Position numbers and translations under genes: made by a program. This document shows positions 50,621-58,298 of a DNA stretch of 64,000 nucleotides, one piece after another (within the stretch, counting starts at the first letter, position 1; each line of letters begins with the position of its first letter). The DNA is taken from assembly GCA_900116395.1 (NCBI GenBank), contig FPAN01000005.1, positions 1-64,000 on the forward strand. The letters are read 5' to 3'. This DNA comes from Lachnospiraceae bacterium XBD2001 (GTDB lineage Bacteria; Bacillota; Clostridia; Lachnospirales; Lachnospiraceae). Under the pieces are notes generated by a model. It ran no database searches, was not told the DNA's origin, and was given only the letters and a program-made list of their open reading frames with translations.

Positions 50621-50713
50621 TCCCTATACTCTCCCTTTTTATCTTTTACTCCATAGAAAATAATAGCACACCTACAACCGGTTGTGTGTCAACTTGTGGT
50701 TGTTGGTGTGCTA

Positions 50714-50746
50714 TGAACCCCCGGGACGGAGTTAGCGATTCATTTT
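50714..50746. repeat. REP-like palindrome, copy c
   Basis: ATGAACCCCCGGGACGGAGT then TAGCGATTCAT: ATGAA/ATTCAT arms around the shared CCCCC-GGGACGGAGT core. Confidence 0.65.
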
Positions 50747-50862
50747 TTCCACAGTGTGTCCTTTTTGTGTCTATGGGCATGTTATATATAATACATCTCT
50801 AGTTTTCCCCCCAACGAGGCAAGACGACGCAGGCGTTTGACCTGCGTCTTTTTGCGTCCGGA
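50745..50862 (+). ncRNA. Candidate tiny RNA, copy 2
   Basis: Near-identical to copy 1: TTGTGT and TATAAT promoter boxes (16-17 base spacing), TCTAGTTTTCCCCCCAACGA, then terminator GACGCAGG-CGTTTGA-CCTGCGTC-TTTTT (50825-50850). The second pair of the stem is A-T here but G-C in copy 1, a compensatory change. No start codon in the short transcript. Confidence 0.45.
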
Positions 50863-50870
50863 AATAAAAA

Positions 50871-50896
50871 AGGAGCAAGCCATAAAGCTTGCTCCT
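50871..50896 (-). terminator. Lipoprotein gene terminator
   Basis: AGGAGCAAGC-CATAAA-GCTTGCTCCT, followed on the minus strand by TTTTTTATTT. Confidence 0.9.
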
Positions 50897-50909
50897 ATAT
50901 CCATAATTG

Positions 50910-51797
50910 TTAGTCTATCGCATCAATTACATATTTCTGCAAAAGCGCATCTGCCTCTTCTCTTGTCTTCGCACTAGACAACTCTGCCTGTACAAATATT
51001 TTATCAGAGAGCTTAACGGTAGCACGGTAATCCGTTCGAACCGGTTTATCCGTATCTCTTAAAATCTGTGGATCCACAGGGCGTTCATAGATTTGCATAA
51101 TGACCGGGTAACCATTAATCTCATATTCATCAGCAGTATAGGTGTCGCCGGATGAGACTTGAACGATTGGCTTCGTATAGTCTTCAAATTCATCTGTATC
51201 CGTAATTCTTATAGAGACTACTTCATAATGTGATTTTTCCAAGATGTTTTTCTGGTAATCAAAATCTTCGCTGGAATAATCATCTGCCTTCTGTTCTACC
51301 AGATTGTTGGCGTCAAATAATATAGTATCTATTGGGAACTTCTCCAACATGTCTGCATAAGTGAAGTTCTCACTGACTTCCTCGTCTTTTACCGCATCGA
51401 AATCATAGTGCGAAATACTGATACCATCAGCCTCTAAAGAAGTTTCTGCCCCATTGTCAAAATTCTCAAGGTTCACTTCCCCTTTTGATGCTTTCACACT
51501 GCTCAAAGGCCCGGATGGCTCTCCCATCTGAAACGAATAGTAATACTGGCTGCAATCTCCAGACTCCGTATAGAAATGATACTTGTATTTTTCTCCGTCC
51601 TTTGCATATACAAGATAGTATCCATCCTCGGCGGATGCTGTTACCTGCTGTGCATCAGCTTCTTCAGTAGCTACGTTTTCCGCCGGTTCCGTTTTTCCTG
51701 TCGTTTCGGACTCGGATTCTTCTACCTTTGTTCCACATGCTGTAAGAAAAACACTTGCCATTAACGTTCCTGCCAGTAAAATCTTTTTTGCTTTCAT
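50910..51797 (-). CDS. Lipoprotein of unknown function
   Basis: A 295-residue exported lipoprotein with lipobox VFLTAC (Cys about 21), a Glu/Thr linker and a large C-terminal domain (about 55-295) with YYLVYAKDGEKYKYHF and late VRTDYRATVKLSDKIFVQAE. No family recognised. GGGGAG precedes the ATG. Single gene with its own terminator. Confidence 0.8.
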   Translation of the reverse strand: MKAKKILLAGTLMASVFLTACGTKVEESESETTGKTEPAENVATEEADAQQVTASAEDGYYLVYAKDGEKYKYHFYTESGDCSQYYYSFQMGEPSGPLSSVKASKGEVNLENFDNGAETSLEADGISISHYDFDAVKDEEVSENFTYADMLEKFPIDTILFDANNLVEQKADDYSSEDFDYQKNILEKSHYEVVSIRITDTDEFEDYTKPIVQVSSGDTYTADEYEINGYPVIMQIYERPVDPQILRDTDKPVRTDYRATVKLSDKIFVQAELSSAKTREEADALLQKYVIDAID

Positions 51798-51884
51798 CTC
51801 TTATTTTCTCCCCTTTGAAATCAAGTCGTATTTAGAATTGTCTTTACAGTCTTAGGATAGCGGCCCGGGAATCTTAGGTCAATG

Positions 51885-51934
51885 AACCTGTAGTTCAAAA
51901 TGACTCGCTAACCCCGTCCCCCTGAGTCATTTTA
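51885..51934. repeat. REP-like palindrome, copy d (with flank)
   Basis: AAAATGACTCGCTAACCCCG then TCCCCCTGAGTCATTTT: AAAATGACTC pairs with GAGTCATTTT. The preceding TGTAGTTCAAAA also recurs next to copy e at 53.57 kb, so the repeat unit is longer than the palindrome. Confidence 0.8.
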
Positions 51935-51994
51935 TGGTATATTAAAACAATCACTGTAGAAATATCGGATTTTATCCAAAGACAGGAGGATGCC

Positions 51995-52372
51995 ATGAAC
52001 TTAAATCGTATTCACCACATCGCCATCATATGTTCCGACAAGGAACGTGCGCTGGATTTTTACCATAATAAGCTTGGGTTTCAGATTATACGGGAGAACT
52101 ATCGACCAGAACGAGATGACTGGAAGATTGATTTGAAGCTTGGCGATAGCGAGATTGAACTTTTTATCATGAAGGACCACCCGGAGCGCCTGTCTCCGGA
52201 AGCGTATGGATTACGGCATCTGGCTTTTCGTGTTGAGAGCGTGGACGATACCGTTTCGGAGCTGGAAGCAATGGGAATTGCTTGCGAGCCCATAAGACAT
52301 GATACCTACACCGGTGAGAAAATGACGTTTTTCCGTGATCCGGACGGGCTTCCACTGGAGATACATGAGTAA
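51995..52372 (+). CDS. VOC-family (glyoxalase I-like) metalloenzyme
   Basis: A 125-residue protein of the vicinal-oxygen-chelate fold: RIHHIAIICSDKERALDFYH start (metal-binding His), LGFQIIRENY, YGLRHLAFRVESVDDTVSEL and the C-terminal FFRDPDGLPLEIHE with the second metal-binding Glu. Closest in layout to YaeR-type lactoylglutathione-lyase-like proteins; substrate unknown. GGAGG precedes the ATG. Confidence 0.9.
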   Translation: MNLNRIHHIAIICSDKERALDFYHNKLGFQIIRENYRPERDDWKIDLKLGDSEIELFIMKDHPERLSPEAYGLRHLAFRVESVDDTVSELEAMGIACEPIRHDTYTGEKMTFFRDPDGLPLEIHE

Positions 52373-52375
52373 TGA

Positions 52376-52400
52376 AATGACACCCCAGAGGGGTGTCATT
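52376..52400. terminator. Terminator between convergent genes
   Basis: AATGACACCCC-AGA-GGGGTGTCATT, between the VOC gene and the AAA ATPase gene. Confidence 0.75.
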
Positions 52401-52404
52401 ACTA

Positions 52405-53439
52405 TTATTCGTATGCTTTTACTACTTCGCCAAAGCGCGGTAATGTGAGCCGGATTTTTCCATAATCAGATGTGTCAATGAGGCCCTTCTCCTTCAGGCG
52501 CTTTCGATAGGTGGAGAAGCTGGCCGAAGTGTACCCTGCCTCATCCTGAATGTCTTTTGTCTTCATCTCACCGCCATGGGCAGCCAGTGCTTTTATCACT
52601 GCTTTGTCTCCGGCTGACAGCTCGGACCAGATTTTTTCATAAACAAAATCTTCCATGTATTCGTCGAATTCCGGAATCAGCTTTGCCAAGGTTTCTTTTC
52701 GCTCCCAGCGCAAATAGCCAAGCGTCTGAAATGCATAGGAATATCCCTTCGTAAAGCGAGCCATTTCTTCCGCCTCACCTTCCGATATTTTGAATACATC
52801 GCGATATTCATTGGCCATTCCGACGATACCCAGCGGCTTCAACTCGATTCGAGGTGTTCGATATAAAAACGTCAGCGTGTCTTCATTCTGCAGATTCCGG
52901 ATGTTCTCAAACAATCCCGTCATCAGCAGAAATACCGGATAATCTTCACGAACAAATGTCTGAAAGGAGGAAGCGAAGGCAACCATTCTTTCATTTTTCA
53001 CCACCTCATCAATGGTAATTAGTACCTTTAGCCCAAGCTTCTTCACTACCCTCAGCATTTTAAGAAGTTGCACTTCTACGCCGGTTACGGGCTTTTCACT
53101 ACTAAAAGATGCTCCAATCGCAAAAACCGAAATATTAATATCTGCCTTTACAAACGCCGCGCTCAACTCCTTATGCTCACACAGGTGCGACGCCAGTGAT
53201 TCCAGCATGTTAAGGTTGGGATTCAGTGGCACCGTAATCCACTTCTTATCCTTCGCCAACTCGTGCTCAATCCGGGTCATTGTTACGGTCTTGCCGCATC
53301 CGCGGACTCCGGTAATCATATAGGCCTGGCTGGATGGCGTGTCGCTCTGGAATGTCTCTATAACCTCATTCATCTGCGCAGCACGCGTAATCATACACGT
53401 CGGCTCTTTTCCGAAACTAATGTTGAATGGATTTGCCAT
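52405..53439 (-). CDS. AAA-type ATPase with C-terminal winged helix
   Basis: A 344-residue protein: Walker A ITGVRGCGKTVTMTR (about residues 43-57), Walker B KVLITIDEVVKNE (about 136-148), sensor region VFLLMTGLFENIR (about 168-180), and a C-terminal winged-helix (about 280-335: GGEMKTKDIQDEAGYTSASF then STYRKRLKEKGLI). This is the layout of orphan AAA ATPases of the ORC/Cdc6-like STAND side branch found beside mobile genes. The C-terminal domain may bind the 10-bp repeat array just upstream of its start. Confidence 0.85.
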   Translation of the reverse strand: MANPFNISFGKEPTCMITRAAQMNEVIETFQSDTPSSQAYMITGVRGCGKTVTMTRIEHELAKDKKWITVPLNPNLNMLESLASHLCEHKELSAAFVKADINISVFAIGASFSSEKPVTGVEVQLLKMLRVVKKLGLKVLITIDEVVKNERMVAFASSFQTFVREDYPVFLLMTGLFENIRNLQNEDTLTFLYRTPRIELKPLGIVGMANEYRDVFKISEGEAEEMARFTKGYSYAFQTLGYLRWERKETLAKLIPEFDEYMEDFVYEKIWSELSAGDKAVIKALAAHGGEMKTKDIQDEAGYTSASFSTYRKRLKEKGLIDTSDYGKIRLTLPRFGEVVKAYE

Positions 53440-53455
53440 AAACGCCCTCCTTCTA

Positions 53456-53549
53456 GTTTTAATAACTTTTAATAACTTTTCATAACTTTTCTATATTTTA
53501 ATAACTTTTCATAACTTTGTAAAGTTTTAATAACTTTTCATAACTTTTT
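53456..53549. repeat. Array of 10-bp A/T repeats upstream of the ATPase gene
   Basis: TAATAACTTT and TCATAACTTT units recur about every 10 bases, around nine times, with two diverged units (TCTATATTTT, GTAAAGTTTT). One unit per helical turn places the same face of the DNA in phase, as in multi-site operators. No gene lies in it. Confidence 0.85.
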
Positions 53550-53585
53550 GACTCAGGGGGACGGAGTCAACTTGTAGTTCAAAAT
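53546..53585. repeat. REP-like palindrome, copy e (with flank)
   Basis: TTGACTCAGGGGGACGGAGT then CAA: TTGACTC pairs with GAGTCAA. Followed by CTTGTAGTTCAAAA, the same flank as copy d in the opposite sense of the palindrome. Confidence 0.8.
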
Positions 53586-53656
53586 ACTACCCATACTCCC
53601 TATTGTGTGGTATACTCGACCGGTAATATAAATTTATACATAGGGAGGAAAAAACT

Positions 53657-53953
53657 ATGAGTTTAGACACAGCAGCTGCAGTTGGTGCAATCGTTGGTTC
53701 TCTTGTTGCCGGCGTTTTAGTGGGACTTATCCCATTGATTATCGGTCTCAAGAAAGGTAAGAAAGGTCTTGCTTTTGGCGGATTTGCCGCTTGTATCGTA
53801 GGATCTTTAATTGCAGGACTTCTTCTTAACATTCCGATGTGTGTATTGTTTACAATCCTCATCTTCGTACTTGATAAGAAGACAGATGCAGCCGTTACTA
53901 CCGAGCAGGTTGAAGCTACTCAGCCATCTGATGACGAGCAGCAGGCAGTTTAA
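53657..53953 (+). CDS. Small membrane protein of unknown function (98 aa)
   Basis: A 98-residue protein with two or three hydrophobic segments (about 5-28, 38-55, 55-73) joined by KKGKKGLAFGG, and an acidic Gln/Asp/Glu tail. No family recognised. GGGAGG precedes the ATG; its own terminator follows. Confidence 0.75.
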   Translation: MSLDTAAAVGAIVGSLVAGVLVGLIPLIIGLKKGKKGLAFGGFAACIVGSLIAGLLLNIPMCVLFTILIFVLDKKTDAAVTTEQVEATQPSDDEQQAV

Positions 53954-53968
53954 TCTATAACAACGAAG

Positions 53969-53991
53969 ACCGGACATTACGTCCGGTCTTT
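53969..53991 (+). terminator. Terminator of the small membrane-protein gene
   Basis: AGACCGGAC-ATTAC-GTCCGGTCT followed by TTTTC. Confidence 0.9.
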
Positions 53992-53997
53992 TTCTTT

Positions 53998-54034
53998 AAA
54001 ATGACTCAGGAACTCCGTCCCCCTGAGTCATAAT
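53998..54034. repeat. REP-like palindrome, copy f
   Basis: AAAATGACTCAGGAACTCCG then TCCCCCTGAGTCATAATT: ATGACTCAGG pairs with CCTGAGTCAT. It ends at the stop codon of the hydrolase gene. Confidence 0.85.
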
Positions 54035-54777
54035 TATTCCAGGGATTCGTTGAAGAGCCAGTCTAGATATTCTTCATTCTCCATTACTGCGTAGTCTGCC
54101 TGATGGTAGCCCGGCAGAGCGCCGGCATAACGCATGTCTTCGTCCGTGAATTCTGTTAGGTGGGTTTCTCTAGCCCCCATTTCTACCAGAGTAGATACCG
54201 CCTCGCGGCTAACCTCCGCTGGAACCACTGTGTCACCCTTGGCATGGGCGAACCAGATTGGAACGTCCTTCATGACTGCCAAATTCGCTATGGCGTTCTC
54301 GTTATAGCTTAAGGCCGGGCAGATAGCGATGGCACCTGCCACCTCTTCCGGATAATACTCCAAATACTCCACCGTTGCCAGTCCTCCGAAGGAATTGCCC
54401 ATCACATAGATGCGATTGGGATCCACCTTCCCCAGCTTCACCAGCTGGTCTGCCACTTCCTTCACCGCTTCGTAGGTGGTCTCTCTTTTCCGCTGGGCCA
54501 TATAGGTCTTGTCCGATATGGCCGGCGCCAACACATAACACGGGTGCTTCTGCTGGCTGTCATTCCCCGTCAGGGTCGCCACCACCTTGGTATCTTCCAC
54601 ATGCTCAGACTCGCCGTAGCCGTGATAGTAGATGACCAGTGGCTGGTTCTGCTCCACCTTCGGCGTGTAGAGTACGCCGTCGAATTCCGTTGTACCGCTT
54701 TTGGGCACCATGCTACATCCGGCAATCACAAGTATTGCCGCCACCAGTAGCACCGGTCCCTGCATCTTTTTGCTCAT
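54034..54777 (-). CDS. Lipoprotein alpha/beta hydrolase
   Basis: A 247-residue exported lipoprotein (lipobox LVIAGC, Cys about 21). Alpha/beta-hydrolase fold: LVIYYHGYGESEH (oxyanion region, about 47-59), nucleophile in YVMGNSFGGLATVEY (GNSFGG, Ser about 129), acid in AHAKGDTVVPAE (about 178-189) and His in GYHQADY near 229. Closest to dienelactone hydrolase/peptidase S9-like esterases; substrate unknown. GAGGGG precedes the ATG. Confidence 0.88.
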   Translation of the reverse strand: MSKKMQGPVLLVAAILVIAGCSMVPKSGTTEFDGVLYTPKVEQNQPLVIYYHGYGESEHVEDTKVVATLTGNDSQQKHPCYVLAPAISDKTYMAQRKRETTYEAVKEVADQLVKLGKVDPNRIYVMGNSFGGLATVEYLEYYPEEVAGAIAICPALSYNENAIANLAVMKDVPIWFAHAKGDTVVPAEVSREAVSTLVEMGARETHLTEFTDEDMRYAGALPGYHQADYAVMENEEYLDWLFNESLE

Positions 54778-54819
54778 AGTTTCCCCTCAATTGTGTAATA
54801 TCTCTTTTTTTACAACAAA

Positions 54820-54890
54820 AGCAGCGTACGGGAATCGGACCCGCCTATCCGGCTTGGGAAGCCGGCGCACTACCGATGTACTAACGCTGC
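54820..54890 (-). tRNA. tRNA-Gly (anticodon CCC)
   Basis: Minus strand cloverleaf: acceptor GCAGCGT/ACGCTGC, anticodon stem CCGGC/GCCGG around TTCCCAA (anticodon CCC), T arm GCGGG-TCCGATT-CCCGT, discriminator T. CCA is not encoded. Confidence 0.95.
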
Positions 54891-54899
54891 ATGTCTATA

Positions 54900-55652
54900 T
54901 TATATCCCTTTTTTGTCCGCACACAAGTCATTGACGATTTCCGCAGCTGCAATCAGACCTGCCACCGATGGGGCAAATGCGGTAGAGCCCGGGATGGAGC
55001 GACGGGTTGAGCCTGCCGCCTTGGCCGCTTCCATCTCCTTCACAAGCGCCTCTGTCATATGAGGTTCTCTCGGAGCTTCCTTGGAGTAGACCACCTTCAG
55101 GGAGTCAATGCCACGCTTTTTGCACTCCTTCCGCATCACCTTGGCCAGTGGACAAATGGAGGTCTCATAGATATCTGCCACTTGGAATTCTGCCGGGTGA
55201 ATCTTGTTGCCGGCGCCCATGGATGAGATCACCGGTACGCCTGCCGCCTTGGCTTCTTCGATAATGGACAGCTTGCCGGTGACGGTATCGATGGCATCTA
55301 CCACATAGTCGTATTGGGTAAAATCGAACTGGTCCTTGGTCTCCGGGAGGTAGAAGGTCTTGTAGGTACGCACCTGACAGTCCGGATTGATGGAATGTAC
55401 CCGTTCTTCGGCTACCTCCACCTTGTAGCGACCGATGCTTGCCTGGGTGGCAATAATCTGCCGGTTGATGTTGGAGCGGGCTACGGTGTCATTGTCCACA
55501 AGATCCAACGCTCCCACGCCGGATCTCGCCAACGCCTCTACCACGTATCCGCCCACGCCGCCGACGCCGAAGATGAGCACGCGGCTATTAGCCAAGCGTT
55601 CCATGGCTTTTGTTCCATATACAATTTCCGTTCTGCAAAACTCTTCTAACAT
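54900..55652 (-). CDS. tcdA: tRNA threonylcarbamoyladenosine dehydratase TcdA
   Basis: ThiF/MoeB-type E1-like enzyme (250 residues) that uses ATP to cyclise t6A37 to ct6A in tRNA. ATP loop VLIFGVGGVGGYVVEALARSG (about residues 25-45), DNDTVARSNINRQI (about 53-66), and the later DAIDTVTGKLSI. It has no C-terminal rhodanese or CxxC zinc site, unlike MoeB and ThiF, which supports TcdA. AAAGAGGA precedes the ATG. It sits beside a tRNA gene. Confidence 0.92.
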   Translation of the reverse strand: MLEEFCRTEIVYGTKAMERLANSRVLIFGVGGVGGYVVEALARSGVGALDLVDNDTVARSNINRQIIATQASIGRYKVEVAEERVHSINPDCQVRTYKTFYLPETKDQFDFTQYDYVVDAIDTVTGKLSIIEEAKAAGVPVISSMGAGNKIHPAEFQVADIYETSICPLAKVMRKECKKRGIDSLKVVYSKEAPREPHMTEALVKEMEAAKAAGSTRRSIPGSTAFAPSVAGLIAAAEIVNDLCADKKGI

Positions 55653-55793
55653 ATTGGTTCCTCTTTATTTTTTCTATCTTTTCTCATTCTAGCATGATTG
55701 TTCTATTGACGGAACCATTTCCCGCGGTATAATAGATTTAGCGCAATTATATCGCGCATAATTTGTATAGAAAAGTATTTTTTGGAGGGTAAC

Positions 55794-56975
55794 ATGGAAT
55801 ATCGTTTGAACAAGCAAGGGGAGCCGATTTCGATTTTGGGATACGGGTGCATGCGCTTTAGCACCAAGGCCGGTTCCATCGATGTGGACAAGGCGGAGTT
55901 GGAGATCCTAGAGGCGTTCCACAGCGGCGTGAACTACTTTGACACGGCTTACGTCTATCCCGGCAGCGAGGCAACCTTAGGGGAAGTGTTGGCCCGCAAC
56001 GACATTCGGGACAAGGTACAGATTGCCACCAAACTGCCTCAGTATCTGGTCAGCTCTTCCGCGGCGTTGGATCGGTATTTCGATGAAGAATTGAAGCGTC
56101 TTCGGACGGACTATGTGGACTACTACCTGATGCACCACTTAACGGCCAAGAGCCAGTGGGATAAGTTGGTGCGCCTTGGGGTGGAGGATTGGATTGCCGA
56201 GAAAAAAGCCAGCGGTGCCATTCGCCACATCGGATTCTCCTACCATGGCAACACCGAAGATTTCATCGGGATTTTGGATGCGTATGATTGGGATTTTTGC
56301 CAGATTCAGTACAACTATATGGACGAGCATTCCCAGGCCGGAAGAGCCGGACTTCTACATGCGGCCGAGAAGCACATCCCGGTTGTGATTATGGAGCCTC
56401 TGCGCGGCGGGAAACTGGTGAATCTCCTTCCACAGAAGGCCAAGGATGCAATTGCCAGGTCTGACAAGGGCTACACTCCTGCAGAATTGGGGCTTCGCTG
56501 GTTATGGAACCAGCCGGAAGTCACCTGCGTTCTCTCCGGTATGAACTCTTTGGAAATGGTGCGGGAGAACTGTCGCATTGCTTCAAGTGCAGAAGCCGGC
56601 GCTTTTACGGAAGAGGATTTTGCCCTCATCGATACGGTGAAGGCCGCCATCTCTGAGACAGAGCTTGTTGGCTGCACCGGTTGTCGTTACTGTATGCCTT
56701 GTCCGAAGGGCGTAGATATTCCGGCGCTGTTCCGCTGCTACAATATGACCACCTTAGAGTCCAAGTCTGCGGCCCGGTTCGAGTATGCCCAGACTGTTGG
56801 ATTGAAGGCAGAACCCGGATTTGCCACCCAGTGCATCGAATGCGGTAAGTGCGAGGCTCACTGCCCACAGTCCATTCCGATCCGCCAGAAAATAAAGGAA
56901 GCGGACCGTGTGATTCGGCCGCTTCCATACAAAGTCGGAATTCAGGTTGTACGTAAGTTTATGCTGCGAGGGTAA
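55794..56975 (+). CDS. Aldo/keto reductase with C-terminal 2x[4Fe-4S] ferredoxin domain
   Basis: A 393-residue oxidoreductase. AKR barrel (about residues 1-285) with GYGCMRFSTKAGSI, ILEAFHSGVNYFDTAYVYPG (catalytic Asp/Tyr) and QIATKLPQYL, DYYLMHHL. The C-terminus carries two cluster sites: CTGCRYCMPCPKGVDIP and CIECGKCEAHCPQSIPI. Such fusions pass electrons between ferredoxin clusters and NAD(P)H chemistry in anaerobes. ATG 55794 follows GGAGGG; the TTG upstream is inside that site. Confidence 0.93.
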   Translation: MEYRLNKQGEPISILGYGCMRFSTKAGSIDVDKAELEILEAFHSGVNYFDTAYVYPGSEATLGEVLARNDIRDKVQIATKLPQYLVSSSAALDRYFDEELKRLRTDYVDYYLMHHLTAKSQWDKLVRLGVEDWIAEKKASGAIRHIGFSYHGNTEDFIGILDAYDWDFCQIQYNYMDEHSQAGRAGLLHAAEKHIPVVIMEPLRGGKLVNLLPQKAKDAIARSDKGYTPAELGLRWLWNQPEVTCVLSGMNSLEMVRENCRIASSAEAGAFTEEDFALIDTVKAAISETELVGCTGCRYCMPCPKGVDIPALFRCYNMTTLESKSAARFEYAQTVGLKAEPGFATQCIECGKCEAHCPQSIPIRQKIKEADRVIRPLPYKVGIQVVRKFMLRG

Positions 56976-56979
56976 GACT

Positions 56980-57372
56980 TCAAGTTCGATCGATTTTTAT
57001 CAGAACGACCTTCTCTCCATTCGACTCTACCGTTCCGGTGAGCTCTGCTGTCTCTAGGTATTTCAACGGCTCATAATCCGTCAGGATTGTGGGCCGTGTT
57101 TTATTGTCTTCCGGCGATTGGAAGCTGCCGTTGTTCTCCACATAGAAGTGGAAGGTTTCTCCCTCTGCGGTTGTGCCCTCTAAGATATACCGGGCGCTTA
57201 ATTCCAGCGGGCCCTCCCCCCGCTTCACCTGGGTATCTACACCACCGGGTAAGATAACGCCACTGCCTGCCTTGCAGGTGAAGGTTCCATGGAAGGGAAT
57301 CTGCTGTACCAACACCCCCGCTCCTTCCATTCGACTGATTCCATCTAACACCACTTCTACTGTAATTTCCAT
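56980..57372 (-). CDS. DUF3237-family protein
   Basis: A 130-residue protein resembling DUF3237 (small beta-barrel, role unknown): PFHGTFTCKAGSGVILPGGV, then PLELSARYILEGTTAEGETF and HFYVENNG. ATG 57372 is used; the only ribosome-site-like sequence is AGGGGGAC from the REP-like repeat just upstream. Convergent with the aldo/keto reductase gene. Confidence 0.72.
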   Translation of the reverse strand: MEITVEVVLDGISRMEGAGVLVQQIPFHGTFTCKAGSGVILPGGVDTQVKRGEGPLELSARYILEGTTAEGETFHFYVENNGSFQSPEDNKTRPTILTDYEPLKYLETAELTGTVESNGEKVVLIKIDRT

Positions 57373-57396
57373 ATGTCCCCCTGAGTCACTAACGCA
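57371..57396. repeat. REP-like palindrome, copy g (half)
   Basis: ATATGTCCCCCTGAGTCACTAACGC, the right half of the family; it includes the start region of the DUF3237 gene. Confidence 0.55.
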
Positions 57397-57429
57397 AAAA
57401 ACAGTATGCACGCATTACACACTGTTTTT
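57396..57429 (-). terminator. Esterase operon terminator
   Basis: AAAAACAGT (57396-57404) pairs with ACTGTTTTT (57421-57429), with a T-run on the minus strand, about 50 bases after the last esterase stop. Confidence 0.55.
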
Positions 57430-57480
57430 CACGAAAAAGGTTTGTGAGTTGTATTCAAAACATGCGTCCATGTAATGAAT

Positions 57481-58284
57481 CTATGATAAGATCCAATCCA
57501 TTCCCCGGAAGATGTACTCGTTCCAGAATCGCCATTCATGGATTCCCGGGCCCTCTTCATAGAGGAAGTCGTCCTGTGGACGTCGATGTGCCGCAACGAA
57601 GTCACGGAACTGAATGTTATTGTTATATAAGAAATCCTCTGTGCCGCAAGCCATGTAAATACGCGGCATCACACCGCCGGCCTTGACAATGCTGTCAAAT
57701 AACACTTCCGGATTCTTGTCGGTTGTATGGGCCGTCTTCATATCACCGAAGACTTCCTTGTAATAGGCCATGTTGGCCAGCATATTCGCATCGCCTTCCT
57801 TCATCTCACGAAGTTCGTGGATGACCAAGGCAGAAGACAGCGCAACGGCTCCGGCGAAGGTCTCCGGGAATGCAAGCGCTGTATGCAGCGCGCCGAATCC
57901 TCCCATGGACAATCCTCCAATGAAGGTATCTTCCCGCTTGTCAGACAATCCGAAGGTCTTGCGAACGTAATCTACCAGCTCCTTGCCAACATAGGTTCCG
58001 TACTTTGCTGAGGAGCTCTCCCGATCCAGATAGAAATTGTTGCCACCATCCGGCATAAATACCGCCATGTTGTAACGGAAGGCAATATCCTCTGCCACAC
58101 CGTTAAACTGCCAGTCGCTCTCATTGCCACTGAATCCATGTAAGAGAATCAAGGTCTTCATGGGCCGCTCATAGTGCGGATTGCCTACCTTCATCTCCTC
58201 CATCAAATCGTTCGGAATCACATACCGAACGTTGGTCTGTCCACTTCTGCATACGGAATAAAACCGCATTGTTCCACTTGCCAT
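57481..58284 (-). CDS. CE1-type esterase (first of three)
   Basis: A 267-residue alpha/beta hydrolase of the esterase-D/CE1 type. LILLHGFSGNESDWQ (about 45-59), nucleophile in FIGGLSMGGFGALH (GLSMGG, about 120-133), acid in MACGTEDFLYNNNIQF, and His in GPGIHEWRFWNEYIF. Members deacylate acetyl, feruloyl or similar esters on sugars. Last gene of the transport/esterase operon. AAGGAG precedes the ATG. No signal peptide, so it acts inside the cell. Confidence 0.92.
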   Translation of the reverse strand: MASGTMRFYSVCRSGQTNVRYVIPNDLMEEMKVGNPHYERPMKTLILLHGFSGNESDWQFNGVAEDIAFRYNMAVFMPDGGNNFYLDRESSSAKYGTYVGKELVDYVRKTFGLSDKREDTFIGGLSMGGFGALHTALAFPETFAGAVALSSALVIHELREMKEGDANMLANMAYYKEVFGDMKTAHTTDKNPEVLFDSIVKAGGVMPRIYMACGTEDFLYNNNIQFRDFVAAHRRPQDDFLYEEGPGIHEWRFWNEYIFRGMDWILS

Positions 58285-58298
58285 TTCCCCACTCCTTG

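Noticed and set aside
53456-53549. Replication origin
   Set aside because: No DnaA boxes, dnaA, dnaN or repA nearby; the phased A/T units fit an operator or binding array better.
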